The position numbers and the translations under genes are program-made. From NCBI GenBank assembly GCA_036557185.1, contig DATBHZ010000068.1, forward strand, positions 1 to 14,021: DNA of 14,021 bases, given 5' to 3'. Below, one piece after another: positions 1 to 6,302 of the stretch. The notes under the pieces are model-generated. The model was not told the origin of the DNA and ran no database searches. It was given only the letters and a program-made list of their open reading frames with translations. Numbering within the stretch: the first letter of the stretch is position 1; each line of letters opens with the position of its first letter. The DNA is from DATBHZ01 sp036557185. GTDB lineage: Bacteria; Actinomycetota; Acidimicrobiia; IMCC26256; JAENVU01.

Positions 1-838
1 CCACGATCAGCTCCGGAGCTTCGGACGCGAGCGGCGCCAGCCACTGCACCAGGAGGAACTTGCTGACGCCGAGCTGGCTGCCCGTCTCGACGAGTGACTC
101 CGCGAAGTTGTCGGCGCACAGCAGGATCACGGCCGCGGCGAACACGAACATCAAGACGATCAGGATGCGGCGCGTGCGCTGGGGGAGTGCGCCGATGAGC
201 TCCGCCGGACCGACCAGATCGGGCGTGTCGGCGGGCGCCCGCGTGAGCCGCCACAAGTATGCGAGAAAGATCGCGATCAGCACGGCGGAGTCGGCGAGTG
301 TGATCGTGTGCTTGAACGGCAGGGTCAGCGAGTACGCGGTTGCGATCAGCAAGAAGGCGATCTCGATCGAGTGCGTCCGCTCGAGGTGCACCTCGGTGTC
401 GACCTCGCCCTCGTAGTGCTCGCGGTCCGCGATCCTGCGCATCTTCCACGCCGCGAGGAACACGACGAGGGACCAGCCCACTCCGATGAGGAGCCGATTG
501 CCGCCCGTCATGTTCGCGAGGGCCAGCGGTGCGTACTGGTGCGGGTCCTTCCCTGCCTTCCAACTGAAGACGAAGTCGACCGCGTACTCGGGAAGGACCG
601 CGATCAGCGCGAGGAGCGCCAGGGCGAGACCCTGCGAGACGTCGAGCTGGACGACCTCCGCAGCCCACGCAAGGAGGAACGCCGAGCCGACCACGGCCAA
701 TCCGTAAAGGGCTGCTGCGATCCAGGGCTCGGGATGGAGTCCTGCGATGCGCGCCACCAGCCCGGGGACCGTGAGCGCCACCGCCAAACCGATCGCTGTC
801 AGCTTGCCGCGCGAACGTGCGATGCGTTGGCTCGGCAC
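1..838 (-). CDS. Sodium/calcium exchanger-family membrane transporter, 5' part only
   Basis: The reverse strand is open from a GTG at 838 to the window edge and encodes 279 residues; the C-terminal part lies outside. It reads as a CaCA (cation/Ca2+ exchanger) protein, which trades Ca2+ or a related cation against Na+ or H+ across the cytoplasmic membrane. The first alpha-repeat is visible as LPEYAVDF (residues 82-89, acidic Glu84) followed by NMTGGNRLLIG (109-119). The second begins as QWLAPLASEAPELI (265-278, with Pro275-Glu276). Hydrophobic spans lie near residues 14-32, 40-60, 68-82, 116-130, 158-173, 183-197 and 224-242, with a charged loop (132-156) in between. GTG 838 is chosen because an in-frame TAG lies four codons upstream and a TAGGCT -10 box sits six bases before it, as in leaderless genes. 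It is divergent from whiB. Family assignment is firm; the transported ion is not determined. Confidence 0.85.
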   Translation of the reverse strand, partial: MPSQRIARSRGKLTAIGLAVALTVPGLVARIAGLHPEPWIAAALYGLAVVGSAFLLAWAAEVVQLDVSQGLALALLALIAVLPEYAVDFVFSWKAGKDPHQYAPLALANMTGGNRLLIGVGWSLVVFLAAWKMRRIADREHYEGEVDTEVHLERTHSIEIAFLLIATAYSLTLPFKHTITLADSAVLIAIFLAYLWRLTRAPADTPDLVGPAELIGALPQRTRRILIVLMFVFAAAVILLCADNFAESLVETGSQLGVSKFLLVQWLAPLASEAPELIV

Positions 839-844
839 TGTCGA

Positions 845-850
845 AGCCTA
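845..850 (-). promoter_or_regulatory. -10 box (TAGGCT) of the exchanger gene, leaderless type
   Basis: On the reverse strand TAGGCT fits the actinobacterial TAnnnT -10 consensus. Six bases separate it from the GTG start at 838, which would place the transcript start at or next to the start codon. No Shine-Dalgarno sequence is present. Inferred from sequence only. Confidence 0.5.
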
Positions 851-973
851 CGAGCGAGCGCTCCGAGCCCGACGTTTCGGGCCCCGGCTGACAGGGAATG
901 TTTCTCGACGAAATCCCAGGTCGCAGGGCCCACCGGGCGTCAAAGGGCCCATCGTGTGTGGCTCAGGTCTGTG

Positions 974-999
974 GGAATACATGCCGAAACTGTCCCGTT
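974..999 (+). promoter_or_regulatory. Sigma-R/SigH-like promoter upstream of whiB (GGAAT-N18-GTT)
   Basis: GGAAT (974-978) and GTT (997-999) are separated by exactly 18 bases, the consensus for the ECF factor sigma-R of Streptomyces (SigH in mycobacteria), which responds to thiol-oxidative stress. Transcription would start near 1006, about 30 bases before the whiB start codon. The match is exact but short, so a chance hit cannot be excluded; I see no better housekeeping promoter for this gene. Confidence 0.45.
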
Positions 1000-1017
1000 A
1001 CCCGGTTCTGACCGGGT
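1000..1017 (+). repeat. 7-bp perfect inverted repeat before whiB (ACCCGGT-N4-ACCGGGT)
   Basis: The arms 1000-1006 and 1011-1017 are perfectly complementary around TCTG. The dyad lies just downstream of the putative -10 GTT and over the expected transcript start. That position suits an operator or a 5' hairpin in the whiB leader. It has no following T-run and precedes the gene, so it is unlikely to be a terminator. Confidence 0.4.
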
Positions 1018-1036
1018 GGCTCGGTCCTTACTGATC

Positions 1037-1294
1037 ATGACGATTACCGAATTGGCTCCGAATGTGAATGCCGGCTGGCGTCAGCAAGCACGCTGTCGCG
1101 GCGTCGACCCCGAGATCTTCCATCCGCGGGAGGACGAAGAGGCCGACGAGGCGAAGGCGATCTGTGCGCTGTGCCCGGTGCGCGAGGCCTGCTTGGAGCA
1201 CGCCCTGACCGCCCGCGAGAAGTACGGCGTCTGGGGTGGACTGACCGAGCGTGAGCGCCGACGCGTGCTCCGCCGTCGCCGTCGCTCGGCGTAA
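1037..1294 (+). CDS. WhiB-family iron-sulfur transcriptional regulator
   Basis: The 85-residue product is a WhiB-like (Wbl) protein, an actinobacterial regulator that carries a [4Fe-4S] cluster and usually binds the primary sigma factor. The four cluster cysteines are Cys20, Cys43, Cys46 and Cys52, the middle pair in the CxxC of CALCPVREAC. The family turn GVWGG is at 64-68, followed by LTERERR and an arginine-rich tail (about eight Arg in residues 75-83) that probably contacts DNA. There is no RGRPR-type AT-hook as in WhiB7; size and layout are closest to WhiB1/WhiB2-type proteins. ATG 1037 is chosen because the upstream in-frame extension is low-complexity and antisense to the exchanger gene. 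The gene stands alone between the divergent exchanger and the acyl-CoA dehydrogenase operon. Its upstream region holds a sigma-R-like promoter and a dyad, which suggests control by redox stress. Confidence 0.95.
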   Translation: MTITELAPNVNAGWRQQARCRGVDPEIFHPREDEEADEAKAICALCPVREACLEHALTAREKYGVWGGLTERERRRVLRRRRRSA

Positions 1295-1391
1295 GGCAAC
1301 CTCCGGGGAAGCGCGGAGCGGCGCGTCCCTCTCCCTGCTGAGCGCAGCTTTCGACCGCTCGACGGGGCCGATTTCCCGGAGGGTCGGCAAC

Positions 1392-1397
1392 TAGGCT
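1392..1397 (+). promoter_or_regulatory. -10 box (TAGGCT) of the acyl-CoA dehydrogenase operon
   Basis: TAGGCT fits TAnnnT and ends nine bases before the ATG at 1407, giving a leaderless or very short leader transcript. No Shine-Dalgarno precedes that ATG. The same hexamer is used by the exchanger gene at 845-850. Confidence 0.5.
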
Positions 1398-1406
1398 GAT
1401 CGCGCC

Positions 1407-2573
1407 ATGGACTTCGACCTGTCGCCGGAGCTCGACGAGCTCCAGGCCACGGTGCGCAAGCTCGCCCAGGAGCGCGTCGCCCCGCGTGCCCGCGAGATCG
1501 ACACCAGCGAGCAGTATCCCGAGGACCTCTTCGAGCTCTTCGTCGAGACGGGGCTCACGAGCCTGTGCATCCCTGAGGAGTACGGCGGCTCGGGCGCCGG
1601 GATCCTCGGCCTGGCCATCGCCATCGAGGAGATCGCCAAGTACTCGAATGCAGCGGCGCTGATGCTGCTGCTCACCCGCCTGCCGACCGGCCCGGTGCTC
1701 ATCGCGGGGAACGAAGAGCAGAAACACACGTACCTCACCCCGATCGCCGAGGGCACGCAGCGAGCGGCCTTCGGTCTCTCCGAGCCCCAGGCGGGCAGCG
1801 ATGTGATGGGGATGCGCACCAAAGCGGTGCAGGACGGCACGGACTGGATCATCTCCGGGACGAAGTGCTGGATGTCGGGCGTCGTGCAGGCGGACTGGTA
1901 CTGCGTGTTCGCCAAGACCGGTCCACCCGAGTCGCGTGCGCACGACAGCATCACGGCGTTCATCGTCGACCGGTCGAGCCCCGGGCTCTCCGTCGGCCGC
2001 ACGGACAAGAAGATGGGTGTCAAAGGGGTCGACACCGGCGAGCTGCTGCTCGACGAGGTGCGCGTCCCCGCCCGGAACATCCTCGGCGACGTCGGCGGCT
2101 TCCAGCTCTGCATGCTCGGTCTCAACGCGATGCGGCCCATCGTCGCGGCGCGCGGGATCGGGCTGTCCGAAGGCGCGCTCATGTACGCCGTGGAGTACGT
2201 GAAGCAGCGCGAGGCGTTCACCAAGACGATCGCCGACTTCCAAGGTATCCAGTGGAAGATCGCGGAGCTCGCCACCGAGATCGAGGCGGCGCGCCTGCTC
2301 ACGTACCGCGCCGCATGGATGGCCGACCGCGGTCAGTTCACCCGCGAGTACGTGCCCTACCTCTCGATGTGCAAGTACTACGCGACCGAGCTCGCGGTGA
2401 AGGTGTCGAACCACGCGCTCCAGATGCTCGGCGCGGCAGGGTATATGCAGGACCACCCGATGGAGCTGTACTACCGCGACGCGAAGCAGCTCACGATCGT
2501 CGAGGGAACCTCGCAGGTGCAGCTCGGCCTGATCGCACGCGGGGTGCTCGACCATCACCTGTGGTGGGACTGA
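1407..2573 (+). CDS. Acyl-CoA dehydrogenase
   Basis: This 388-residue flavoenzyme introduces the alpha,beta double bond into an acyl-CoA and passes the electrons to electron transfer flavoprotein. Length is typical of short/medium-chain-type enzymes. The family signature FGLSEPQAGSD lies at 122-132. The second signature region, QMLGAAGY through the YYRDAK stretch, spans 339-360. The catalytic base is Glu366 in TIVEGTSQVQ, the position used by most bacterial and SCAD/MCAD-type members. An Arg-containing region near 268-281 (REAFTKTIADFQ) matches the FAD-contacting R-x-x-F-x-x-x-I-x-x-F-Q motif, in which Thr replaces the usual Gly/Gln positions. It is the first gene of a coupled operon: its TGA overlaps the trpD ATG by one base. 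The fused ETF at 9124-10914 could be its electron acceptor, but that is inference. Substrate chain length cannot be read from the sequence. Confidence 0.93.
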   Translation: MDFDLSPELDELQATVRKLAQERVAPRAREIDTSEQYPEDLFELFVETGLTSLCIPEEYGGSGAGILGLAIAIEEIAKYSNAAALMLLLTRLPTGPVLIAGNEEQKHTYLTPIAEGTQRAAFGLSEPQAGSDVMGMRTKAVQDGTDWIISGTKCWMSGVVQADWYCVFAKTGPPESRAHDSITAFIVDRSSPGLSVGRTDKKMGVKGVDTGELLLDEVRVPARNILGDVGGFQLCMLGLNAMRPIVAARGIGLSEGALMYAVEYVKQREAFTKTIADFQGIQWKIAELATEIEAARLLTYRAAWMADRGQFTREYVPYLSMCKYYATELAVKVSNHALQMLGAAGYMQDHPMELYYRDAKQLTIVEGTSQVQLGLIARGVLDHHLWWD

Positions 2574-3628
2574 TGGCTGACGAAGCGTTCGCGTGGGGCG
2601 ACGTCCTCGCGCCGCTGATGCGGCGGGAGGACCTGCCGTCCGGCGTCGTGGAGGAGGCGATGGCAGCGATCCTCCGCGGGGAGGCGACCGACGCGCAGAT
2701 CGGCGCGTTCGGAACGCTCTTGAGGGCCAAGGGGGAGACGCCTTCGGAGCTCGCGGCCCTCGTCCGCACGATGCTGCGCTTCGCGCCCGAGGTCCCCGCG
2801 GCCGCGGGAACGGGGCCGCTCATCGACACGTGCGGCACCGGTGGCGACCGATCGCACACCGTCAACATCTCGACGGTCGCGTCGTTGGTCATCGCAGGCT
2901 CCGGGGTGCGCGTTGCCAAGCACGGCAACCGCGCCGCTTCGTCGTCGAGCGGGTCCGCCGACCTGTTCGAAGAGCTCGGCGTCGCGATCGATCTGAGCCC
3001 CGAGGCCGTCGTGCGCTGCATCGACGAGACGGGCATCGGGTTCTTCTTCGCGCAGCGCTTCCATTCGGCGCTGCGCTTCGTGGGCCCGGCGCGCCGTGAG
3101 GTGGGCGTCGCGACGACGTTCAACTTCCTCGGTCCATTGGCGAATCCTGCTGGAGTGTCGCGGCAGGTCATCGGCGTGTCGGATCCCGCGATGGCGGACC
3201 GGATGATGCTCACGCTGGCCGAGCTGGGGCGTGAGCGTGCGATGGTCTTCTTCGGGCACGATGGCCTCGACGAGCTCACCACCACCGATGTGTCGACCTT
3301 GCGCGAGCTGCGCGGGGGGTCGATCACTCGTTCGGTGATCGAGCCGCTCGACTACGGCATCCCGCGCGCCACCGCCGAGAGCCTGCGCGGCGGCAGCCCC
3401 GGCGAGAACGCGGCCAGCGCCCGCAAGGTCCTCGGCGGCGAGGCCGGCCCGGTGCGCGACGTGGTCGTCCTGAACGCTGCCGCGGCGCTCGTGGTGGCCG
3501 ATGCAGCCGCTGACATTGCCGAAGGGGTCGAGCAGGCAGAGGCATCGATCGATTCGGGTCGTGCAGCTGCAACACTCGATGCTCTGGTGAAGGTGTCCCG
3601 TGCCGCGCAGAGCTCGGAGGCCGGTTAG
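2573..3628 (+). CDS. trpD: Anthranilate phosphoribosyltransferase
   Basis: The 351-residue product transfers the phosphoribosyl group of PRPP to anthranilate, the second committed step of tryptophan synthesis. All landmarks are intact: the glycine-rich PRPP loop CGTGGD (87-92), NIST (98-101), the long KHGNRAASSSSGSAD segment (116-130), NFLGPLANPAG (184-194) and the metal-binding GHDGLDELTTT (228-238, Asp233-Glu234). Length is normal for the family. The ATG at 2573 overlaps the preceding TGA by one base (TGATG), so translation is probably coupled to the acyl-CoA dehydrogenase; the stop TAG in turn shares its G with the GTG of the next gene. No other trp gene is present in the window, so this trpD is apparently outside a trp operon. 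A non-tryptophan relative of the family is possible, but the conserved active-site motifs argue for a true AnPRT. Confidence 0.93.
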   Translation: MADEAFAWGDVLAPLMRREDLPSGVVEEAMAAILRGEATDAQIGAFGTLLRAKGETPSELAALVRTMLRFAPEVPAAAGTGPLIDTCGTGGDRSHTVNISTVASLVIAGSGVRVAKHGNRAASSSSGSADLFEELGVAIDLSPEAVVRCIDETGIGFFFAQRFHSALRFVGPARREVGVATTFNFLGPLANPAGVSRQVIGVSDPAMADRMMLTLAELGRERAMVFFGHDGLDELTTTDVSTLRELRGGSITRSVIEPLDYGIPRATAESLRGGSPGENAASARKVLGGEAGPVRDVVVLNAAAALVVADAAADIAEGVEQAEASIDSGRAAATLDALVKVSRAAQSSEAG

Positions 3629-4347
3629 TGGCAACGGCATTGCAGTGCCCGAAGTGCGGCCACAAGCACCGCTTGTCGACGCTGAGCGGCGACGCGATGT
3701 TCACGTGCTCGGAGTGCGGGCAGACGCTCAAGACGCCCGAGCCCTACCAGGCGGGCCCCCCGCAGCATGCGCCCCGCACCAACGGCAATCACTCCTCGGC
3801 GAGCCCCGCTCCGTCGACGGCGAGCTCACCCGCTCCTTCGCCTCCGCCCCGCGCGACCAAGCCCGCGCCGCCTAAACCGGCCGTGCCGCCGGTCGCCAGC
3901 CTTCCGCTGCGCATCCTGGCGTGGGTGGTCGCGATCGTGGTCGGTGGCCTGGTACTCCGCGCGCTCGCGCGGATGACCGGAGTGTTCACCAGCTCCAGCG
4001 TCATCGACCTGGTGACCGGGTCCGGTTGGGAGCGGTACGTACGCGTGCTCATCCTCGTGCCGATCTGGGCGCTCTTCGCCACCGTGCTCGCGACGCTGCT
4101 CATCGAAGGGCCGCGATGGTGGATGGCCCGCAAACGCGGCGTCAGTACCACAGCTGCGCGCGACGAGCCGGCGCGAGGCGGAGCAGGCTCGCCGCGCCTC
4201 CAGCCGATCCCGCCTGTTCGGCGCAGCGGTGGCGACCGCGAGCCGGTGCCGTCACGCACGCTCACGCACGTCGACCCGAGACCTCCGCGCCGGGAGCCGG
4301 GCGATCAGCGACCGCGGCGGATCCCGCGCCGCGACGTCGGCTCGTAG
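3628..4347 (+). CDS. Zinc-ribbon, two-pass membrane protein of unknown function
   Basis: I do not recognise a named family. The 239-residue protein starts with a zinc ribbon built from Cys7-Pro-Lys-Cys10 and Cys27-Ser-Glu-Cys30. A Pro/Ala/Ser-rich disordered linker follows (about 38-90), then two membrane segments (about 93-111 and 138-159), and a basic, Pro/Arg-rich tail (163-239). The cytoplasmic zinc ribbon plus membrane anchor recalls the zinc-ribbon membrane proteins common in Actinobacteria, for which no general role is established. The GTG start at 3628 overlaps the trpD TAG by one base, so it is the third gene of the coupled operon. Its last 43 bases overlap, tail to tail, the end of the exonuclease/UvrC-like gene; the low-complexity tail in that region is therefore partly shaped by coding on the other strand. 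Confidence 0.8.
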   Translation: MATALQCPKCGHKHRLSTLSGDAMFTCSECGQTLKTPEPYQAGPPQHAPRTNGNHSSASPAPSTASSPAPSPPPRATKPAPPKPAVPPVASLPLRILAWVVAIVVGGLVLRALARMTGVFTSSSVIDLVTGSGWERYVRVLILVPIWALFATVLATLLIEGPRWWMARKRGVSTTAARDEPARGGAGSPRLQPIPPVRRSGGDREPVPSRTLTHVDPRPPRREPGDQRPRRIPRRDVGS

Positions 4348-5969
4348 CTCGGCAGCGCACCCCCGAGCGGTAGCGTCGGGGCGCCCGATACCTCGAGGAG
4401 ACGGGCGCGCCCACTCCCGATCTCGGTCTCGAGCCAGCGAGCAACGACCCTCAGCTCGTCGTGATAGCGGCGATCGGTGCGCACGGCGGCCGCGCCGAGT
4501 GGCTGCGGAAGGGTGCCGTCGTCGAGGTCGAGCAGACCGTGGCACAGCGTGACGACGCCCTGCTCGGTGCCGATGTGCATCTCTCCGCTCGCGGCCAGCC
4601 AATCGAGGTTCTGCTGGCGCGCCAGCACGCGGGTGAGCAGCGCCAAACGATCGCGCGCGAGGGCGGCTTCCTCGAAGCGCTCGTCGCGGGCGAGGCTGTG
4701 CATGCGCTGTTCGAGCGGGTCGAGCAGCGCGCGTGGCTCGACGGTGAGCCCTCGCACGACCTGCGCGACAACGTCGGCATACTCCGCTTCGGTGGTGACG
4801 CCACGGCACGGGCAGCAGGCGACACCGAGCTGAGCAGAGGTGCAGCCGCTCGCGCACTCGATCACCGCCTTCTTGCTCACGCGCTTTTGGCACCGCCGGA
4901 TGCGTGACGCCGACTCGATCGCCTCGCGCAGACGGTGCGCAGCTGCCGCCGAGTGCAGCGCGCCGACATAGAGGGCATCGTCGTCGCGCACGTCGCGCAC
5001 CACGGACAGCCTGGGGAAGCGCTCGCCGAGCGTGAGCTTGAGGTACGCATAGCTCCGCCAGCCCTTGCCTCGCCGGTTGAACCGCGGCTCGAGCTCGCGG
5101 ATGAGCCGGGCCTCTCGCACCGATGCCTCGAGGTCGTCGGTGCACACGGTCCAGTCGATGCTCTGCGTCTCGCGCAGGAGCTGCGGTACCTTGCGCCGGT
5201 CGTCGGACCCGAAGTAGCTGCGCACCCGCGAGCGCAGGTTCGTCGCCTTGCCGACGTACAGCACCCGGCCCGCCCGGTCTTTGAACAAATAGACGCCGGG
5301 CAGACGTGGAAGGCGTGCGGTGAGCCGCAGCTTGCCGGCCGATGGGTGGGCGCGGATCGTGGGCAGCTCGAGCAGGTCGTCGAGACCCAGGACGCCAAGG
5401 GTCCCGGCTCGTTCGAGCAGGCCGTGGAGCACCTCCGCGGTCGCACGCGCGTCGTCGAGCGCACGGTGGCACGGCTCGGCGATCACGCGGAAGTGACGCG
5501 CGAGCGTGGCGAGCCGGAGGTCGGGAACCTCGTCGCGCACGAGGCGGCGGGCCAGCCCGAGCGTGTCGACGATGCGATGCCCGAGGCGCGCGTACCCGGC
5601 GCGTGTGAGCGCTGCGTTCAGGAACCGCGTGTCGAAGCCAACGTTGTGCCCGACGATCACCGCCCCACCGATGAACTCCAGCAGCGGCGGCAGCACCTCG
5701 TCGATGGGAGGCGCAGGCAAAAGCATCGCCTCGGTGATCCCGGTCAGCACGGTGATGTAGCGGGGGATCGGTACACCTGGGTTGACAAGCGTCTGGAACG
5801 TTCCCAAGCACTCGCCCGCGCGGTACTTCACCGCGCCGACCTCGGTGATCTCGCACTCCGCCGGTGACGTTCCCGTCGTCTCGAGATCGAGGACGACGAA
5901 CGTGACGTCGGAGAGGGGGGTGCCGAGCTCGTCGAAGCTAACCTGCGCAGGGCGGGAGCCGGAGAGCAT
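4305..5969 (-). CDS. DEDD exonuclease / GIY-YIG nuclease / UVR-domain fusion (UvrC/Cho-like repair nuclease)
   Basis: The 554-residue protein joins two nucleases. Residues about 20-190 form a DnaQ/epsilon-type 3'-5' exonuclease: DLETTG (28-33, Asp28 and Glu30), GHNVGFD (107-113, Asp113) and HRALDD (168-173, His168 and Asp172), a DEDDh set. Residues about 221-305 form a UvrC-type GIY-YIG nuclease: GVY (225-227), YVGKATNLRSRV (238-249) and the REARLI segment (285-290, Glu286). A Cys cluster follows (Cys360, 372, 376, 385, 386, 388), comparable to the Fe-S region of UvrC. A UVR-like helix pair lies at 417-445 (DPLEQRMHSLARDERFEEAA). The C-terminal RNase H-like nuclease and HhH domains of UvrC are not apparent. 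The same architecture occurs in actinobacteria, for example M. tuberculosis Rv2191. ATG 5969 is chosen because a TACGCT -10 box lies eight bases upstream; a longer frame to 6134 would run over the divergent gene. A LexA box next to the promoter points to SOS induction. Confidence 0.92.
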   Translation of the reverse strand: MLSGSRPAQVSFDELGTPLSDVTFVVLDLETTGTSPAECEITEVGAVKYRAGECLGTFQTLVNPGVPIPRYITVLTGITEAMLLPAPPIDEVLPPLLEFIGGAVIVGHNVGFDTRFLNAALTRAGYARLGHRIVDTLGLARRLVRDEVPDLRLATLARHFRVIAEPCHRALDDARATAEVLHGLLERAGTLGVLGLDDLLELPTIRAHPSAGKLRLTARLPRLPGVYLFKDRAGRVLYVGKATNLRSRVRSYFGSDDRRKVPQLLRETQSIDWTVCTDDLEASVREARLIRELEPRFNRRGKGWRSYAYLKLTLGERFPRLSVVRDVRDDDALYVGALHSAAAAHRLREAIESASRIRRCQKRVSKKAVIECASGCTSAQLGVACCPCRGVTTEAEYADVVAQVVRGLTVEPRALLDPLEQRMHSLARDERFEEAALARDRLALLTRVLARQQNLDWLAASGEMHIGTEQGVVTLCHGLLDLDDGTLPQPLGAAAVRTDRRYHDELRVVARWLETEIGSGRARLLEVSGAPTLPLGGALPSYEPTSRRGIRRGR

Positions 5970-5976
5970 GGCGCCG

Positions 5977-5983
5977 TAGCGTA
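5977..5983. promoter_or_regulatory. Bidirectional promoter: overlapping -10 boxes (TAGCGTA)
   Basis: The forward strand reads TAGCGT (5977-5982), nine bases before the GTG at 5992. The reverse strand reads TACGCT (5983-5978), eight bases before the ATG at 5969. Both fit TAnnnT, and they share five base pairs. A single near-symmetric -10 element could thus serve both genes in leaderless fashion. Confidence 0.55.
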
Positions 5984-5999
5984 GCGAACACGTGTTCGC
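5984..5999. promoter_or_regulatory. LexA (SOS) box within a perfect 16-bp palindrome
   Basis: GCGAACACGTGTTCGC is perfectly self-complementary. Its core CGAACACGTGTTCG (5985-5998) fits the Gram-positive/actinobacterial LexA consensus CGAACRNRYGTTYG at every position. On the reverse strand it abuts the upstream side of the nuclease gene -10 box. On the forward strand it covers the expected transcript start and the GTG start codon (5992-5994) of the zinc-ribbon gene. A bound LexA dimer would block both promoters. Confidence 0.8.
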
Positions 6000-6294
6000 C
6001 ATCGTGGGACCCGTCGAAAGGCGCCTCGAAGGAGCACTGGCCGAGTTGGAGCCCACCGCTGTACCGCCCAGGTACCGCTGCGCGGCGTGCGGGAACGTCA
6101 CCCGCTTCGACGTGACGGTCCGCCGGCGGACCAAGGAGTTCCGTCACTTCACGATCGGCGGCGAGATGAGCGTCGACGACGTCGAGGTCCAGGAGGAAGT
6201 GGTCGAGCATGTCTCGTGCCGCTGGTGCGGCGCGAGCGGTGAGCAGATCGAGGAGCAGGTGCGAGCCGAGCCGCTCGAGGGCCGGCAGGCCTGA
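5992..6294 (+). CDS. Small zinc-ribbon protein of unknown function, SOS-box controlled
   Basis: The 100-residue product has two CxxC pairs, Cys30-Ala-Ala-Cys33 and Cys76-Arg-Trp-Cys79, that would bind one zinc ion. Between them lies a basic stretch (RFDVTVRRRTKEFRHF, 38-53) and an acidic, probably beta-strand segment (59-72). An uncharacterised N-terminal 25 residues and an acidic C-terminus flank the ribbon. I recognise no named family and assign no function. The GTG start lies within the LexA palindrome, nine bases after a TAGCGT -10 box, so the transcript is probably leaderless; a later start is possible because only the region from about residue 27 looks like a conserved domain. It shares its promoter region with the DEDD/GIY-YIG nuclease, which suggests, without proving, a role in the DNA damage response. 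It is convergent with the yjbQ-type gene, eight bases away. Confidence 0.75.
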   Translation: MFAIVGPVERRLEGALAELEPTAVPPRYRCAACGNVTRFDVTVRRRTKEFRHFTIGGEMSVDDVEVQEEVVEHVSCRWCGASGEQIEEQVRAEPLEGRQA

Positions 6295-6302
6295 GGCGGC
6301 CG

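Noticed and set aside
879..950. Three GGGCCC palindromes (879-884, 926-931, 945-950) between the exchanger and whiB
   Set aside because: Six-base GC palindromes are frequent at this base composition, spacing is irregular and no longer consensus surrounds them.
308..1036. Long N-terminal extension of the WhiB protein
   Set aside because: The sequence is antisense to the exchanger gene and Arg-rich; WhiB1/2-type proteins are about 85 residues, as obtained from ATG 1037.
1295..1406. Possible terminator after whiB
   Set aside because: Only 5-bp imperfect stems (for example CTCCG/CGGAG) and no T-run, so no terminator is called.
1044..2558. 504-residue open frame on the reverse strand opposite the acyl-CoA dehydrogenase
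   Set aside because: It is low-complexity, rich in Arg/Ala/His/Asp, matches no domain, and lies antisense to a certain gene; long shadow frames are expected at this GC content.
1865..3628. 587-residue frame fusing a leader to the trpD product
   Set aside because: Its first 236 residues are out-of-frame acyl-CoA dehydrogenase sequence, Arg-rich. The trpD start at 2573, coupled to the preceding stop, explains the protein fully.
4252..5856. 534-residue reverse-strand frame inside the nuclease fusion gene
   Set aside because: Same strand but a different frame from a protein with intact catalytic motifs; the translation is Arg/Ala-rich with no domain.
5970..6134. 55-residue N-terminal extension of the DEDD/GIY-YIG protein
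   Set aside because: It would run through the LexA box and the divergent zinc-ribbon gene, and is unlike any exonuclease N-terminus; ATG 5969 has a well-placed -10 box.
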